Positions 24,691-34,317 are shown, counted from the first letter of the stretch. The stretch is 64,000 nucleotides of DNA from JAPPHA01 sp964291635 (GCA_964291635.2 OZ219892.1:310001-374000), one strand, 5' to 3'. Translations and numbers: made by a program. The notes: a model not told the origin generated them from the letters alone.

Positions 24691-26268
24691 TCACGATCGC
24701 TGGAACATGTTCAGCATCCGTCGGGTAACCAGGAAACCCCCGACGATATTGATGGCCGCGATCAGCACCGACACCGCCGCCAGGCCTGTAACAAGCCAGT
24801 TGCCCGTATTCAGCTGCAGGAGCGCTCCCAGGATGATGATCCCAGAGATTGCGTTGGTTATGGCCATGAGAGGTGTATGGAGCGCGTGGTTGACGTTCCA
24901 GATCACCTGGTACCCGACAAAACATGCGAGTGCGAAGACAATGAAGTGCTGCATGAAGGACGGTGGAGCGTACAGTCCCAAGACGAACATCAGGATTCCT
25001 CCGGCGATCAGAAGTGCCAGTTGCCAATATCCGGTCCTCCGGATCGCCTTGATTTCGGCGGCCGCGGCTTCCTGGACCCTTTGCTCATGGGTCAGCGATG
25101 ATCCGATCTTGGGTGCCGGACCTGCCGCGACACTCCTGTCCACGAGCTTCGGCGGCGGATAGGTGACGTTGTGTTCATGGGCGACAGTTGCGTTCCTGAT
25201 CACGTCATCATCCATGTCAAGCTGGATGACTCCGTCATTTTCCGGGGTCAGGTCGTCAATCATATGAAAGATATTTGTTGCGTAGAGCGAAGATGCCTGC
25301 GACGCCATACGGCTCGGAAAATCAGTATAACCGATTACTGTAACCCGATTGTCGGTAACGATTTTTTCGCCAGGAACTGTCAGGGGGCAGTTTCCGCCCT
25401 GCTCGGCGGCGAGATCGACGACCACTGATCCCGGTTTCATGGTCCCGACCATGTCGTCGAGCCACAGTTCCGGCGCATCCCGCCCCGGTATCAGCGCGGT
25501 CGTTATCACGACATCGACTTCGGGGGCCTGCTGCCGGAACAGTTCCAGCTGCTTCTCGCGGAATTCAGGACTTGACGGAGCAGCGTAACCGCCTTCCCCC
25601 GAAGCGTCTTCTTCGAAGTCCAGCATCAGGAATTCCGCGCCAAGCGACTCGATTTGCTCGGCCACTTCCGCACGAACGTCAAAGGCCCTGACCACCGCGC
25701 CCAACGCCTGAGCCGCCCCGATGGCCGCAAGACCCGCCACCCCTGCCCCGATGACGAGAACGGTTGCCGGGGAGACTTTGCCGGCCGCCGTCACCTGACC
25801 GGTGAAGAATCGGCCAAAATTGCTTCCTGCCTCGATGACCGACCTGTACCCGGCGATATTCGCCATCGAGCTCAGCGCGTCCATCTTTTGCGCGCGGCTG
25901 ATTCTCGGGACCATTTCCATGGCGATGACGGATGCACCAGAACTGGCAGCCGCCTCGAGCGCGGCAGAGTTTCGGCCCGGGTCGATAAAACCGATCAGGA
26001 GATGGTTCTCCCGAAGCAGTTCAAGTTCCGATTCTTCCGGAGGACGTACCTTGATGACGATGTCTGCGTCTCGCCACAGTTCCTTGGCCGATGCGACCAC
26101 CCTGGCGCCGGCCTCCTCGAATTCGGCATCAGAGAACCCGGCGGGGTCGCCGGCCCCTGACTCAACGACAGCTTCGTATCCGATCCTTGCCAGCTGCTGC
26201 GCGGACTGCGGCGTCATCGCGACGCGGTTTTCGTCGGGATAGATTTCACATGGTGCGCCAATAAGCAT
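24691..26268 (-). CDS. pntA: NAD(P) transhydrogenase subunit alpha (one-piece form)
   Basis: 525 residues, start ATG 26268 behind GGGAGGCG; the longer open frame upstream is not needed. Domain I binds NAD: MTPQSAQQLARIGYEA, RAQKMDALSSMANIAGYR, and the Rossmann motif VLVIGAGVAGLAAIGAA. The C-terminal 100 residues contain the membrane helices of domain II (LLIAGGILMFVLGLYAPPSF, then ISGIIILGALLQLN). Many alphaproteobacteria split this protein in two; here it is a single chain as in E. coli. Confidence 0.93.
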   Translation of the reverse strand: MLIGAPCEIYPDENRVAMTPQSAQQLARIGYEAVVESGAGDPAGFSDAEFEEAGARVVASAKELWRDADIVIKVRPPEESELELLRENHLLIGFIDPGRNSAALEAAASSGASVIAMEMVPRISRAQKMDALSSMANIAGYRSVIEAGSNFGRFFTGQVTAAGKVSPATVLVIGAGVAGLAAIGAAQALGAVVRAFDVRAEVAEQIESLGAEFLMLDFEEDASGEGGYAAPSSPEFREKQLELFRQQAPEVDVVITTALIPGRDAPELWLDDMVGTMKPGSVVVDLAAEQGGNCPLTVPGEKIVTDNRVTVIGYTDFPSRMASQASSLYATNIFHMIDDLTPENDGVIQLDMDDDVIRNATVAHEHNVTYPPPKLVDRSVAAGPAPKIGSSLTHEQRVQEAAAAEIKAIRRTGYWQLALLIAGGILMFVLGLYAPPSFMQHFIVFALACFVGYQVIWNVNHALHTPLMAITNAISGIIILGALLQLNTGNWLVTGLAAVSVLIAAINIVGGFLVTRRMLNMFQRS

Positions 26269-26503
26269 GAAACGCCTCCCTCGGACCTGCGCCCGGATGC
26301 CACCCCGGCGCTTGGGCGGCCAGAGCCATCCGAATGGCCTCCTTGCCGTCAGATTACGCCCGTAGCCTCGATTCTCGGGCGGCTTTTGCCAGAAAACGGG
26401 CAAACGAACAGCGCCGCCTGTCATATTGGCGGCAGATCGATCCCCTGTGCCGGATGGACATCGGAACCAAACCGGAAAGCTCCGGGACGGCTTATCTCGG
26501 GCC

Positions 26504-27250
26504 TCAAGCCGTCAACCGTTCCATCACGTCTTCGGGGATGTCGAAGTTCGCGGTTACGGTCTGGACATCGTCATTTTCCTCGAGAACCTCCACAAGCCGC
26601 AACACTTTCTGGGCTGCCTCGAACCCGAGTGCTGTTGTCGACAAAGGTTTCCAAATCAGCCGGGAGGATTCGGATTCGCCGAGAAACGATTCCAGCGCGT
26701 TCGAAACTTCGTTGAGATCACGAGCGTCACAGTAAATCTCGTGTCCCGCCTCGGAGCTTTCGACATCATCCGCGCCCGCTTCGACGGCCGCCTCGAGCAT
26801 ATCGTCAGCGCTACCGGTTGCTTCCGGGTAGTACACCAGCCCCTTTCGCTCGAACATGAATGCAACGGAACCTGTTTCCGCCATGCTTCCGCCTGCCTTG
26901 GAAAAGATCGAACGCACGCTCGCTGCGGTCCGGTTCCTGTTGTCAGTCATCGTTTCCACGATGATCGCCACTCCTTCCGGCCCGTATCCCTCGTACCGGA
27001 TTTCCTCATAGTTATCGCCTTCATTCCCGGATGCCTTCGAGATTGCCCGTTCGATCACGTCCTTCGGGACCGAACTCGATTTCGCTTCCTTCACTGCCAG
27101 CCGGAGTCGCGGATTCTTCTCCGGGTCCGGGTCGCCCTGCCGCGCGGCGACCGTGATTTCCCGCGCCAGACGCGAGAACAAACGTGACCGCGACGCATCC
27201 TGGCGGCTCTTGCGGTGCTGAATATTTGCCCATTTCGAGTGACCAGCCAT
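26504..27250 (-). CDS. YebC/PmpR-family protein
   Basis: 248 residues from ATG 27250; it opens with the near-invariant MAGHSKWANIQHRKSRQDA. IERAISKASGNEGDNYEEI, YEGYGPEGVAIIVE, SIFSKAGGSMAETGSVAFMF and the terminal VLEENDDVQTVTANFDIPED are all family hallmarks. Members bind DNA and have been linked to transcription control and, more recently, to helping ribosomes at difficult proline-rich stretches. The often-seen ruvC-ruvA-ruvB neighbourhood is not present here. Confidence 0.92.
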   Translation of the reverse strand: MAGHSKWANIQHRKSRQDASRSRLFSRLAREITVAARQGDPDPEKNPRLRLAVKEAKSSSVPKDVIERAISKASGNEGDNYEEIRYEGYGPEGVAIIVETMTDNRNRTAASVRSIFSKAGGSMAETGSVAFMFERKGLVYYPEATGSADDMLEAAVEAGADDVESSEAGHEIYCDARDLNEVSNALESFLGESESSRLIWKPLSTTALGFEAAQKVLRLVEVLEENDDVQTVTANFDIPEDVMERLTA

Positions 27251-27640
27251 GTCAGTCCTCTCTCTCCCGGTGCGGACCCCGTCCGCCACTGCCGCGCATG
27301 TCCCGGGCCTTATACGAAATGGGTCCTCGCCTGTTCAAGTTGAGCGAAGACGAGGTTTTGTCAACAGGTACGCCTTGGGGCAGCGCCACGGAAAATCGGC
27401 CTGTGATCGCGGCCAAAGGTTCATTGCAGGTTTGAACTCCGTTTCCGCACCCGTTTTCGAGGTGGTCGTGGACGGCGGAAAAGTGTCGTCTTCAGGTGAC
27501 CGGCCCTGCGCGTGCGGGGGTCGATGCCGAGCCCGTTTTCGGCGGAGTCGGCGGGCAGCTTGACGTCCGTGGCGTCGCGTTCGACGATGCGCAGGTTGCC
27601 GGCTTGCCTGGAACTGCGCGCGGCGTGACCGATCCCGTTT
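27251..27640. other. Gene-free, GC-rich stretch with a possible remnant
   Basis: No complete gene. On the minus strand about 27460-27610 reads NLRIVERDATDVKLPADSAE followed by IDPRTRRAGHLKTTLF. This has the look of transposase-associated or degenerate coding sequence, but I cannot name a family. Nothing else stands out. Confidence 0.3.
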
Positions 27641-28744
27641 CTACCTGTGGTTCAGGATTCTGTCTGGGTCACGAGGTGCACGGGTCTGGTCGATGGTGTC
27701 GAGCGCCCCGATTCCCAAGTCGCGCGCGATGCAGTTGATCTCGCGAAGCAATTCATCGTGCACTGGAATGCCTTCCGACTCGCGCCGGAGCATGGTTGCG
27801 TGCTCGATTTCGCCCGGAAGATACATGCATGAATCCGGTCTCACAGGGGAAGACTTCAGGGTGCGGTAAAACATGTCCATTCGGTCAAGGTACGCTGAGT
27901 CATCAAGAAGCACCCCGGGGTCGAGAGCCAGCATCATGTGGCAGGTGCCACTGGAACTGTCAGGCGACGTGTACATGCTGCGAACCTGGTGCTGGAAGTT
28001 CCCGCCACTGATCACTCCGCACAGCAGCTCAATAACCAATGAGAGTCCAAACCCCTTATGTCCGCCGATCGGAAGCAGGAATCCTTCGAGAGCCTGTCCA
28101 GGATCGTCCGTTGGTCTGCCATCTTTGTCAGTTGCCCAGCCAAAGGGGATTTTTTCGTCCCTGCTCTGGGCCAAAAGAAACTTGCCCCCGGCGACCATCG
28201 ACATCGAAATGTCAAGAAGAAAGGGAAATCCCAAACGGGTCGGAGCGCCAAAGGCGATGGGGTTGTTGCCTGTCACCGGTTCGGCGCCGCCAGGAGCGAC
28301 CATGTTTGGACCCACGTTTGACATGACAAGGGCCATGAGCCCGTCTTTCACCGCCTGCCAGGCATAGAGAGCTGCGGCCCCGAAATGGTTCGAATTCCTG
28401 ACACTGGCCACGCCAACCCCGTGTGCGCCGGCCATCTCCATCGCCTGTCGCATCGCCTCGTGGCCAACCAGGAACCCCATTCCCTCGTCTCCATCCAGGA
28501 TCCTCAAGGCACCGCTGTCAGCGAGAATCCTGACGTTGGGCTTGCCATTGATGACGTTTTCTCGGAGGCGCCGGGCGTAGATTGGCAGCCGCACGACGCC
28601 ATGACTGTCAATTCCCCAGAGATTGGTAAGCACGACGGCGTCAGCACATGTCCGTGCATTCTCGCCAGTCATGCCCAGGTTGGAAAAAAGTTTGAACAGG
28701 AATTCCCCAAGCACGTCCCGGTTGACGCGCTTGGTGTCATTCAT
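27641..28744 (-). CDS. Ldh2-family malate/L-lactate/ureidoglycolate-type dehydrogenase
   Basis: About 367 residues. The start ATG 28744 overlaps the end of the cupin gene, which points to translational coupling. Family landmarks: NLWGIDSHGVVRLPIYARRL, the VASVRNSNHFGAAALYA block with the catalytic His, MVAPGGAEPVTGNNPIAFGA, and the LLPIGGHKGFGLSLVIELLC loop. These NAD(P)-dependent enzymes reduce 2-oxoacids or imines, or oxidise 2-hydroxyacids and sugar acids. Context with a cupin and a divergent sugar importer suggests oxidation of a sugar acid. The exact substrate is not known. Confidence 0.87.
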   Translation of the reverse strand: MNDTKRVNRDVLGEFLFKLFSNLGMTGENARTCADAVVLTNLWGIDSHGVVRLPIYARRLRENVINGKPNVRILADSGALRILDGDEGMGFLVGHEAMRQAMEMAGAHGVGVASVRNSNHFGAAALYAWQAVKDGLMALVMSNVGPNMVAPGGAEPVTGNNPIAFGAPTRLGFPFLLDISMSMVAGGKFLLAQSRDEKIPFGWATDKDGRPTDDPGQALEGFLLPIGGHKGFGLSLVIELLCGVISGGNFQHQVRSMYTSPDSSSGTCHMMLALDPGVLLDDSAYLDRMDMFYRTLKSSPVRPDSCMYLPGEIEHATMLRRESEGIPVHDELLREINCIARDLGIGALDTIDQTRAPRDPDRILNHR

Positions 28745-29282
28745 CATTGTCACCATCAAACCTGGCAAGCGGTTCGGCGCTAACCATGACCGATGCGAAT
28801 ACACAGGGACTGCCACTCCTATTACGCCAGGTGTGTGCGGTCCCCCGCTGGATGATGACATCACCCGGCCGCAGGAGCATCTCGCCCTCTTCGGTTACGG
28901 CAATGATCTCGCCAGACAAGATGATGTTATAGTCAACCGTCTCGTTTCGGTGCATTGTCGGGTCGTTCGATTCCACCTGCCGAACCACGTCCATGGACTC
29001 GAAATCTCCGGATACGGATGTTTCGTCATGCTCGGAATCGGGCAGGAATTCCACGATGCGGAAGCGTGTACCACCCGCGGGCGGATGATGGCTAAACGGG
29101 CGCTTTCCGGCGTCGTCAAGACCCTCATTCGAGGCCAACGGGCCGTCGGTCTCCCAGAGCTCGAAAAACCTCAGGCCACGCCCGACCTGCCTGACGGTTG
29201 CTTCCGCCAAGTCCCCGCTGAGAAAGCACGAGGTTCCGTCTTGGCGGTGGCCGGTAACCACGCGCCTGAATTTCAAAGCCAT
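28737..29282 (-). CDS. Cupin-domain protein
   Basis: 181 residues from ATG 29282 behind AGAAGGGC. The single cupin lies in the C-terminal half: DPTMHRNETVDYNIILSGEI supplies motif 1, and LLRPGDVIIQRGTAHTWRN motif 2 with its His. The N-terminal 80 residues are of a kind seen before cupins that bind or modify small acids. It may be an enzyme or a ligand-binding protein. It is the first gene of a two-gene minus-strand unit with the Ldh2-type dehydrogenase, divergent from a sugar ABC importer. Confidence 0.83.
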   Translation of the reverse strand: MALKFRRVVTGHRQDGTSCFLSGDLAEATVRQVGRGLRFFELWETDGPLASNEGLDDAGKRPFSHHPPAGGTRFRIVEFLPDSEHDETSVSGDFESMDVVRQVESNDPTMHRNETVDYNIILSGEIIAVTEEGEMLLRPGDVIIQRGTAHTWRNRSGSPCVFASVMVSAEPLARFDGDNDE

Positions 29283-29388
29283 TTGCCCTTCTCGCCGCCA
29301 CTCTCCCGACCTTTGCATTTTGCCATGATTTTATCAACTGCGCCGAAAATCCCGTCGTTCAATGCGGGAATTCAAGGCGCAACCGTAT

Positions 29389-29417
29389 TTGACCTCTCCG
29401 ACCGGAGAGCCTAGAGT
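29389..29417 (+). promoter_or_regulatory. Promoter for the importer operon
   Basis: TTGACC at 29389-29394, a 17-base spacer, then TAGAGT at 29412-29417. This is a good sigma-70-type match in the 411-base region between divergent operons, pointing to the importer. Transcription from here would give a leader of about 270 bases before the ATG at 29694. Confidence 0.5.
29394..29409. promoter_or_regulatory. Perfect palindrome between -35 and -10 (likely operator)
   Basis: CTCTCCG-AC-CGGAGAG is a perfect 7+7 inverted repeat lying in the promoter spacer, where a repressor dimer would block RNA polymerase. The regulator is not in the window. The site could also control the divergent cupin/Ldh2 unit. 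Confidence 0.5.
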
Positions 29418-29435
29418 TATGGTCGAGAAAGAAGG

Positions 29436-29575
29436 TTCCTGCAACGAACCGCCGCAAAGGCCGGCAAGAGCCAGTCGGCCATAGGCGAAGTGCAGGAAGA
29501 CGGAAACCGCAAGGACGGAAGGCCTGTCCGTCCCTGCCTGTGGAGGCCACTGCGTATGCCGGGCGCGACCGCCCG
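29436..29575 (+). ncRNA. Structured leader, candidate cis-regulatory RNA
   Basis: In the long leader, TTCCTGCA (29436-29443) pairs perfectly with TGCAGGAA (29491-29498). It encloses CGCC/GGCG (29450-29453 with 29484-29487) and GGCCG/CGGCC (29459-29463 with 29476-29480), so three stacked helices share one axis. Two more hairpins follow: GGACGGA/TCCGTCC (29513-29533) and CGGGCG/CGCCCG (29560-29575). No known riboswitch signature was recognised, and no expression platform or T-tract is clear. GC-rich DNA makes chance pairing common, so this is a candidate only. Confidence 0.35.
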
Positions 29576-29693
29576 CAATAGCCCGAGAAGCAGGAAATAC
29601 CATCTTACAGGGTGGGGAGCAGTCACACGAAGTCCGTAAGTCGTTTAGTACGCGCTTCGAAACAGGCAAAGATCCAGACATGGAGAGAGTCAA

Positions 29694-30719
29694 ATGAATA
29701 TTCTATCGATCCAACGGACAATTAACACTGTCCTGATTGCGATTTTGACGATGACCGCGTTCGCGGCACAGGCACAGGACAAGCCTCGATACGCCATGCT
29801 GGTCCGTGTGCTCGGCAACACCGCCTTCGAACTTGCCCGCATCGGTGCTGAAGAAGCAGCCGAAGAGCTTGGAATCGAACTGATATACACGGGCCCCACG
29901 GAGAACACAGCCGAAGGCCAGATCAACCTCATCAATTCGCTCATTGCGCAACGCGTCGATGCCATAATGATAACGGCCAATGACGCCACCGCGCTGACAC
30001 CATCCCTCAACCGCGCAGCCCAAAGGGGTATAGCGGTTGTTACCTGGGATCAGGATACCGAATCTTCGGCCCGCCGGCTGCATATCGCGTCCGCAACGAA
30101 CGAACTCATTGCGCTGGCACCCGTCAAGATCGCACTCGAGCTTACCGAAGGGGGAGGCGATGTCGGGATCATAACCGGACCGGCAAACTCGACGACCCAA
30201 AACGAATGGGTGGACGAGATGATCCGCCTGACGAAGGAAGAGGAAGCCTACATGGGCCTCAACGTTGTCGAGGTGGCATATGGCGACGAACGCTCGGACA
30301 AGGGGTACAACGAGGCGCTTGGCCTGGTTAACAAGTACCCGGATCTCGAGGCAATCGTTGCCTACACTTCCGTGGGGATCGCGGCCTCTTCACAGATGGT
30401 CAGGGACCAGGGCCTCATCGGGAAAGTCAAGGTGACCGGTTTGGGATTCCCCACGGAAATGGTGGATCATGTGCTTTCCGGCGCGACACCGGCTTTTGCA
30501 ATCTGGAACATGATTGATGTTGGTTACACCACCGTGCAGGCAACACACCAACTGGTGGGTGAAGCGATTACCGGCGCCGACGGCGACGTGATATCAGCGG
30601 GGCGTATGGGCGACATTGCCGTTGGTGAAAATAATGTCGCGGTCATGGGCGAACTGTTCGTGTACGACGCGTCCAACATCCAGGAAGCTGCCGATTTGAT
30701 CAATTCCGTCAGCAATTGA
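29694..30719 (+). CDS. Sugar ABC transporter, periplasmic binding protein (ribose/rhamnose type)
   Basis: 341 residues with a Sec signal peptide (INTVLIAILTMTAFAAQA, cut after AQA). The mature protein has the type I periplasmic fold: GNTAFELARIGAEEAAEELG, then INSLIAQRVDAIMITAND and GIAVVTWDQDTESSARR. The hinge-side segment PDLEAIVAYTSVGIAASSQM fits rhamnose/autoinducer-2/ribose receptors. It would capture a sugar or sugar-like molecule for the transporter encoded next. A GGAGAGAG ribosome-binding site precedes ATG 29694. Confidence 0.88.
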   Translation: MNILSIQRTINTVLIAILTMTAFAAQAQDKPRYAMLVRVLGNTAFELARIGAEEAAEELGIELIYTGPTENTAEGQINLINSLIAQRVDAIMITANDATALTPSLNRAAQRGIAVVTWDQDTESSARRLHIASATNELIALAPVKIALELTEGGGDVGIITGPANSTTQNEWVDEMIRLTKEEEAYMGLNVVEVAYGDERSDKGYNEALGLVNKYPDLEAIVAYTSVGIAASSQMVRDQGLIGKVKVTGLGFPTEMVDHVLSGATPAFAIWNMIDVGYTTVQATHQLVGEAITGADGDVISAGRMGDIAVGENNVAVMGELFVYDASNIQEAADLINSVSN

Positions 30720-30763
30720 TACCAGCGCCGCGTTAACGGAAGGCCCATCGACCGAGCGCAAGA

Positions 30764-32332
30764 ATGACGGGGCGCTCGGTCTCACCTGTCGTGATGCCTG
30801 AGCCGGTCCTGCGCGTCGAAGGCGTGTCGAAGCGCTTCGGAGGCGTACAGGCATTGAAGGCAATAGACTTCGAAGCCCGCGCCGGCGAGGTGCATGGACT
30901 GGTCGGAGAAAACGGCGCCGGAAAATCCACCCTCGTCAAAATTCTGTCCGGCATCCATTCTGCGGATGCCGGTACAATTCGGGTGCACGGCAAGCAGCTT
31001 GCACTCGCAAGGCCACATGACGCCACCGCGGCTGGCATTTCGGCCATCCACCAGGAACCTTCGATGTTTGACGAGCTTACCGTGGCGGAGAACATTTTCG
31101 TCGCGGCGCAGCCGAAGTCTCCGGTGCTCGGGTTGGTCGACTGGCCGCGCATGATCAGGGACTCGACCCTCCTTTTGGAAGAACTCGGCACGGAAATCGA
31201 TCCCCGCAGCGAGCTTGGCCACCTGAGTGTCGCCGAGCGGCACATCATTTCAATCGCACGTGCCCTGTCTACTGACTCCAGTATCATTATTCTTGACGAG
31301 CCCACCGCGGCGCTCTCGCATTCGGAGATCGAGCGGATTTTCGGAATAATCGCCAAGCTGCAGGAGCAGGGCAAAGCGATCGTATTCATTACCCACAAGC
31401 TGGGCGAAGTCTTCAGGATTTGTGATCGATACACTGTTCTCCGCGACGGGGAGACGGTCAGCACCGGGACTACGGACAGTACGGATGAAGATGGGCTGAT
31501 ACGAGCCATGGTTGGCCGTACCCTTGATGACGTGTACCCGAAAGCAGATGCAAGGCTGGGGCAGGTAATCCTGAAGGTGTCGGGATACAGCCATCCAACC
31601 GAATTCGACGAGATTGGCTTCGACCTGCGCCGCGGTGAAATCCTCGGCTTCTACGGCATGGTCGGCTCGGGGCGAACCGAATTGATGGAATCCCTGTTCG
31701 GTTTGAGCCAGCACAGCCGGGGTACGATGCAACTCCACGGAGCGCCCGTTGAATTCAAGTCACCAGGTGCCGCAATCCTTGCGGGCATTTCATACGTTCC
31801 TGAAGACCGGCAGCACCATGGTGCCATCCTGCCCATGTCGATCGCCGGGAACGTTTCATTGCCGCAGCTTGAAAATGTATCGAATTACTGCTTTCTCAGT
31901 ACCGGGCGCGAGGAGCGGCTGGTTGACGAATTCGGCAGGAACGTCGCCATCAAGGCCAGCGGATGGTCGCAAGCAGTAGAGGAATTATCGGGCGGCAACC
32001 AACAGAAAGTGGTGATCGGCAAGTGGCTCGCGACAAACCCGGACGTCATTATTCTCGACGAGCCCACCAAGGGGATCGACGTGGGCTCAAAAGCCGCTGT
32101 CCATGAGGCGATCGGTCGGCTCGTCCAGGAAGGTCTGGCGGTTGTCCTGGTTTCCTCGGAACTCGAAGAGGCGATTGGCATTTCAGACAGGCTGGTCGTT
32201 ATGGCACAGGGACGGATCGTCGCGGAGTATTCGAGAAAAGGCTTTGATCGCGAAAAAATAGCTGCGATCGCAACCCGGCGAAATGACTCGGGCCGGGAAC
32301 AGGAGCCGTCGATTGAGGTGCCCGGCAGTTGA
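30764..32332 (+). CDS. Sugar ABC transporter, duplicated ATP-binding subunit
   Basis: 522 residues with two ABC domains, as in MglA/RbsA. Domain 1 has Walker A GENGAGKSTLVKILSG and Walker B IIILDEPTAALSHSE, and its signature is the atypical LSVAERHIIS. Domain 2 has the degenerate P-loop GMVGSGRTELMESLFG, a good signature LSGGNQQKVVIGKWLA and Walker B VIILDEPTKGIDVGSK. An internal in-frame ATG at 30794 is an alternative start. It powers import together with the two permeases, whose genes overlap it in series. Confidence 0.9.
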   Translation: MTGRSVSPVVMPEPVLRVEGVSKRFGGVQALKAIDFEARAGEVHGLVGENGAGKSTLVKILSGIHSADAGTIRVHGKQLALARPHDATAAGISAIHQEPSMFDELTVAENIFVAAQPKSPVLGLVDWPRMIRDSTLLLEELGTEIDPRSELGHLSVAERHIISIARALSTDSSIIILDEPTAALSHSEIERIFGIIAKLQEQGKAIVFITHKLGEVFRICDRYTVLRDGETVSTGTTDSTDEDGLIRAMVGRTLDDVYPKADARLGQVILKVSGYSHPTEFDEIGFDLRRGEILGFYGMVGSGRTELMESLFGLSQHSRGTMQLHGAPVEFKSPGAAILAGISYVPEDRQHHGAILPMSIAGNVSLPQLENVSNYCFLSTGREERLVDEFGRNVAIKASGWSQAVEELSGGNQQKVVIGKWLATNPDVIILDEPTKGIDVGSKAAVHEAIGRLVQEGLAVVLVSSELEEAIGISDRLVVMAQGRIVAEYSRKGFDREKIAAIATRRNDSGREQEPSIEVPGS

Positions 32333-33348
32333 AACACTTGACAATTCGCGACTTCCTCAATCAGCGTGAGGGAATTCTTCTTGCCACGGTATTCGTCCTG
32401 TTCACGGTCATTGTACTGCGCGCACCTGAATACCTTGGCGAGCAGAACATCGACAATCTGCTGACCAGCTGGGGCTTCCTGGCGATACTCGCCATCGGGC
32501 AGCTCGCCGTCTTGCTCACGGGTGGGATCGACCTGTCGCAGGCATCCGTGCTTGCCTTCACCGGCATGTTCCTGGCGATACTGTCACATGGCATGCCCGA
32601 ACTACCGGCGATCATATTCGTCTTGCTGGGCTTGCTGATGGGTGCCGGGCTGGGCCTGGCAAACGGAATCGCCGTGGCGTTAGTTGGCATACCGGCCATC
32701 ATCACCACGCTCGGGACCATGACCATCATTCGCGGTCTCGTCTATGTATTGTCCGGCGGTGCGTGGATTTCGTCTCACGAGATGTCCGACAAATTCAAAT
32801 CCTTTGGCGCAGGCGAGTCTTTCGGACTTCCCAATGTCTTCCTGGCAGGCCTGGTCTGCTGCGGGTTGGTATGGCTCTGTCTCCAGCACACCAGACCTGG
32901 GCGCGACATCTACGCCTTCGGCAGCAACCTGGCTGCGGCACGCAACGCCGGCATCAACCTGAAGCGGGTGCAGGTGCTCGTGTTCGTCGTGTCGGGCGGG
33001 GTCGCGGGGCTCTGCGGATACTTGTGGACGGCACGGTTTGCCATTGCCTACACTCAGGCCGCTGAAGGCAGGGAGTTCGCCATCATTGCCGCCTGCGTGA
33101 TTGGCGGCGTCAGCATTGCAGGGGGGAGGGGAACCGTCGCAGGTGCCGCTCTGGGGGCGTTGTTCATCGCCGTGCTGGAAACATCTCTTCCGTTCCTGCG
33201 AATCAATGCCTTCGCGCAGCTTGCGGTGGTCGGGGCAGTCATCCTGGTCGCCATCGCGGCCAACGCCCGGGCAGAACGCAAACCAGGCAGGCAGATACTG
33301 GTCCCCAGGGACCGGGCATCCGCGTCAACCGGGGTGCATAGCAGGTGA
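32329..33348 (+). CDS. Sugar ABC transporter permease 1
   Basis: 339 residues, RbsC-type, with about nine membrane helices (LLATVFVLFTVIVLRAPEYL, GFLAILAIGQLAVLLTGGID, FVVSGGVAGLCGYLWTARF). The cytoplasmic coupling region is in ARNAGINLKRVQVLVFVVS. The TTG start at 32329 overlaps the ATPase stop by four bases, consistent with coupled translation. The conserved GGIDLS and GGVSIAGGRG motifs of this family are present. Confidence 0.88.
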   Translation: MKHLTIRDFLNQREGILLATVFVLFTVIVLRAPEYLGEQNIDNLLTSWGFLAILAIGQLAVLLTGGIDLSQASVLAFTGMFLAILSHGMPELPAIIFVLLGLLMGAGLGLANGIAVALVGIPAIITTLGTMTIIRGLVYVLSGGAWISSHEMSDKFKSFGAGESFGLPNVFLAGLVCCGLVWLCLQHTRPGRDIYAFGSNLAAARNAGINLKRVQVLVFVVSGGVAGLCGYLWTARFAIAYTQAAEGREFAIIAACVIGGVSIAGGRGTVAGAALGALFIAVLETSLPFLRINAFAQLAVVGAVILVAIAANARAERKPGRQILVPRDRASASTGVHSR

Positions 33349-34307
33349 TTGCGAGAATTCCAATTGGTCCCTGGGAGCTGGCGCTGGTCGTCTTTCTGGC
33401 ATGTGTCATTGTCCTCAACAGCTTTCTTTCGCCCTACTTTCTGGACTTCTACAACCTGATCGACAGCACGTTCAGCTTTTCGGAAAAGGCTCTCATCGCC
33501 CTGCCGATGGCCTTGCTGATCATTGCCCGCGAGATCGACGTATCCGTAGCTTCAATCGTTGCCCTCGCGGCAGTCCTGATGGGTGTCGCGGCTGACCTGG
33601 GAGCAAACACGACGACACTCGTTTTTCTCGGACTCGCCACGGGCACGCTTGCCGGACTCGTCAATGGCACCATTGTCAGCCTGCTGGGCGTACACTCCAT
33701 CGTCGTCACGATCGGCACCCTGTCGCTTTACCGAGGCATCGTCGCACTGATCGCCGGCGACGAGGCATTCACAGGCTTCCCGGCGGACTTCGCATGGTTC
33801 GGACAACACTACCTGGGTAACTACGTGCCCGTGGAATTCGTCATTTACATCATCGCCACGGTAGCATTTGGCATCGTCCTGCACATGACGACCTTTGGCA
33901 GAAAGGTCTATGCTCTTGGCACGAACCCGGAGGCAGCAGTCTATTCTGGCGTATCTCACACTCGATACCGACTGGTCCTGTTCGCGCTTACGGGCCTGAT
34001 GTGCGGGCTGGCGTCCGTCTTGCTCACCAGCCGGCTCGGCAGCGTGCGGCTGAACGTGGCAACGGGTTGGGAACTCCAGATCATTACCATGGTCGTGCTG
34101 GGCGGGGTAAGCATCGCGGGAGGAACGGGGTCGATATTCGGCGTGACACTGGCCGTGTTCCTGATCGGCCTGCTGACATTCGGTCTCTCGCTGGTCAATG
34201 TTCCCGGCATCGTCATGAACATCTACATCGGGCTCATGCTGATCAGCGCAATTGCCCTGCCCCGCCTCTACGACTTTGTCAGCAACCGGCTCACCGCCGA
34301 CAAGTGA
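33345..34307 (+). CDS. Sugar ABC transporter permease 2
   Basis: 320 residues, same family as the previous gene but clearly different, so the transporter is probably a heterodimer, as in rhamnose and autoinducer-2 importers. It has ALPMALLIIAREIDVSVASI, GVHSIVVTIGTLSLYRGIVA and VVLGGVSIAGGTGSIFGVTL. The GTG start at 33345 overlaps the stop of the first permease. Confidence 0.88.
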   Translation: MIARIPIGPWELALVVFLACVIVLNSFLSPYFLDFYNLIDSTFSFSEKALIALPMALLIIAREIDVSVASIVALAAVLMGVAADLGANTTTLVFLGLATGTLAGLVNGTIVSLLGVHSIVVTIGTLSLYRGIVALIAGDEAFTGFPADFAWFGQHYLGNYVPVEFVIYIIATVAFGIVLHMTTFGRKVYALGTNPEAAVYSGVSHTRYRLVLFALTGLMCGLASVLLTSRLGSVRLNVATGWELQIITMVVLGGVSIAGGTGSIFGVTLAVFLIGLLTFGLSLVNVPGIVMNIYIGLMLISAIALPRLYDFVSNRLTADK

Positions 34308-34317
34308 GGAACAGGCC

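Noticed and set aside
26470..26503. CCGGA-GCTT-TCCGG hairpin after the YebC gene as terminator
   Set aside because: Short stem and no real T-tract.
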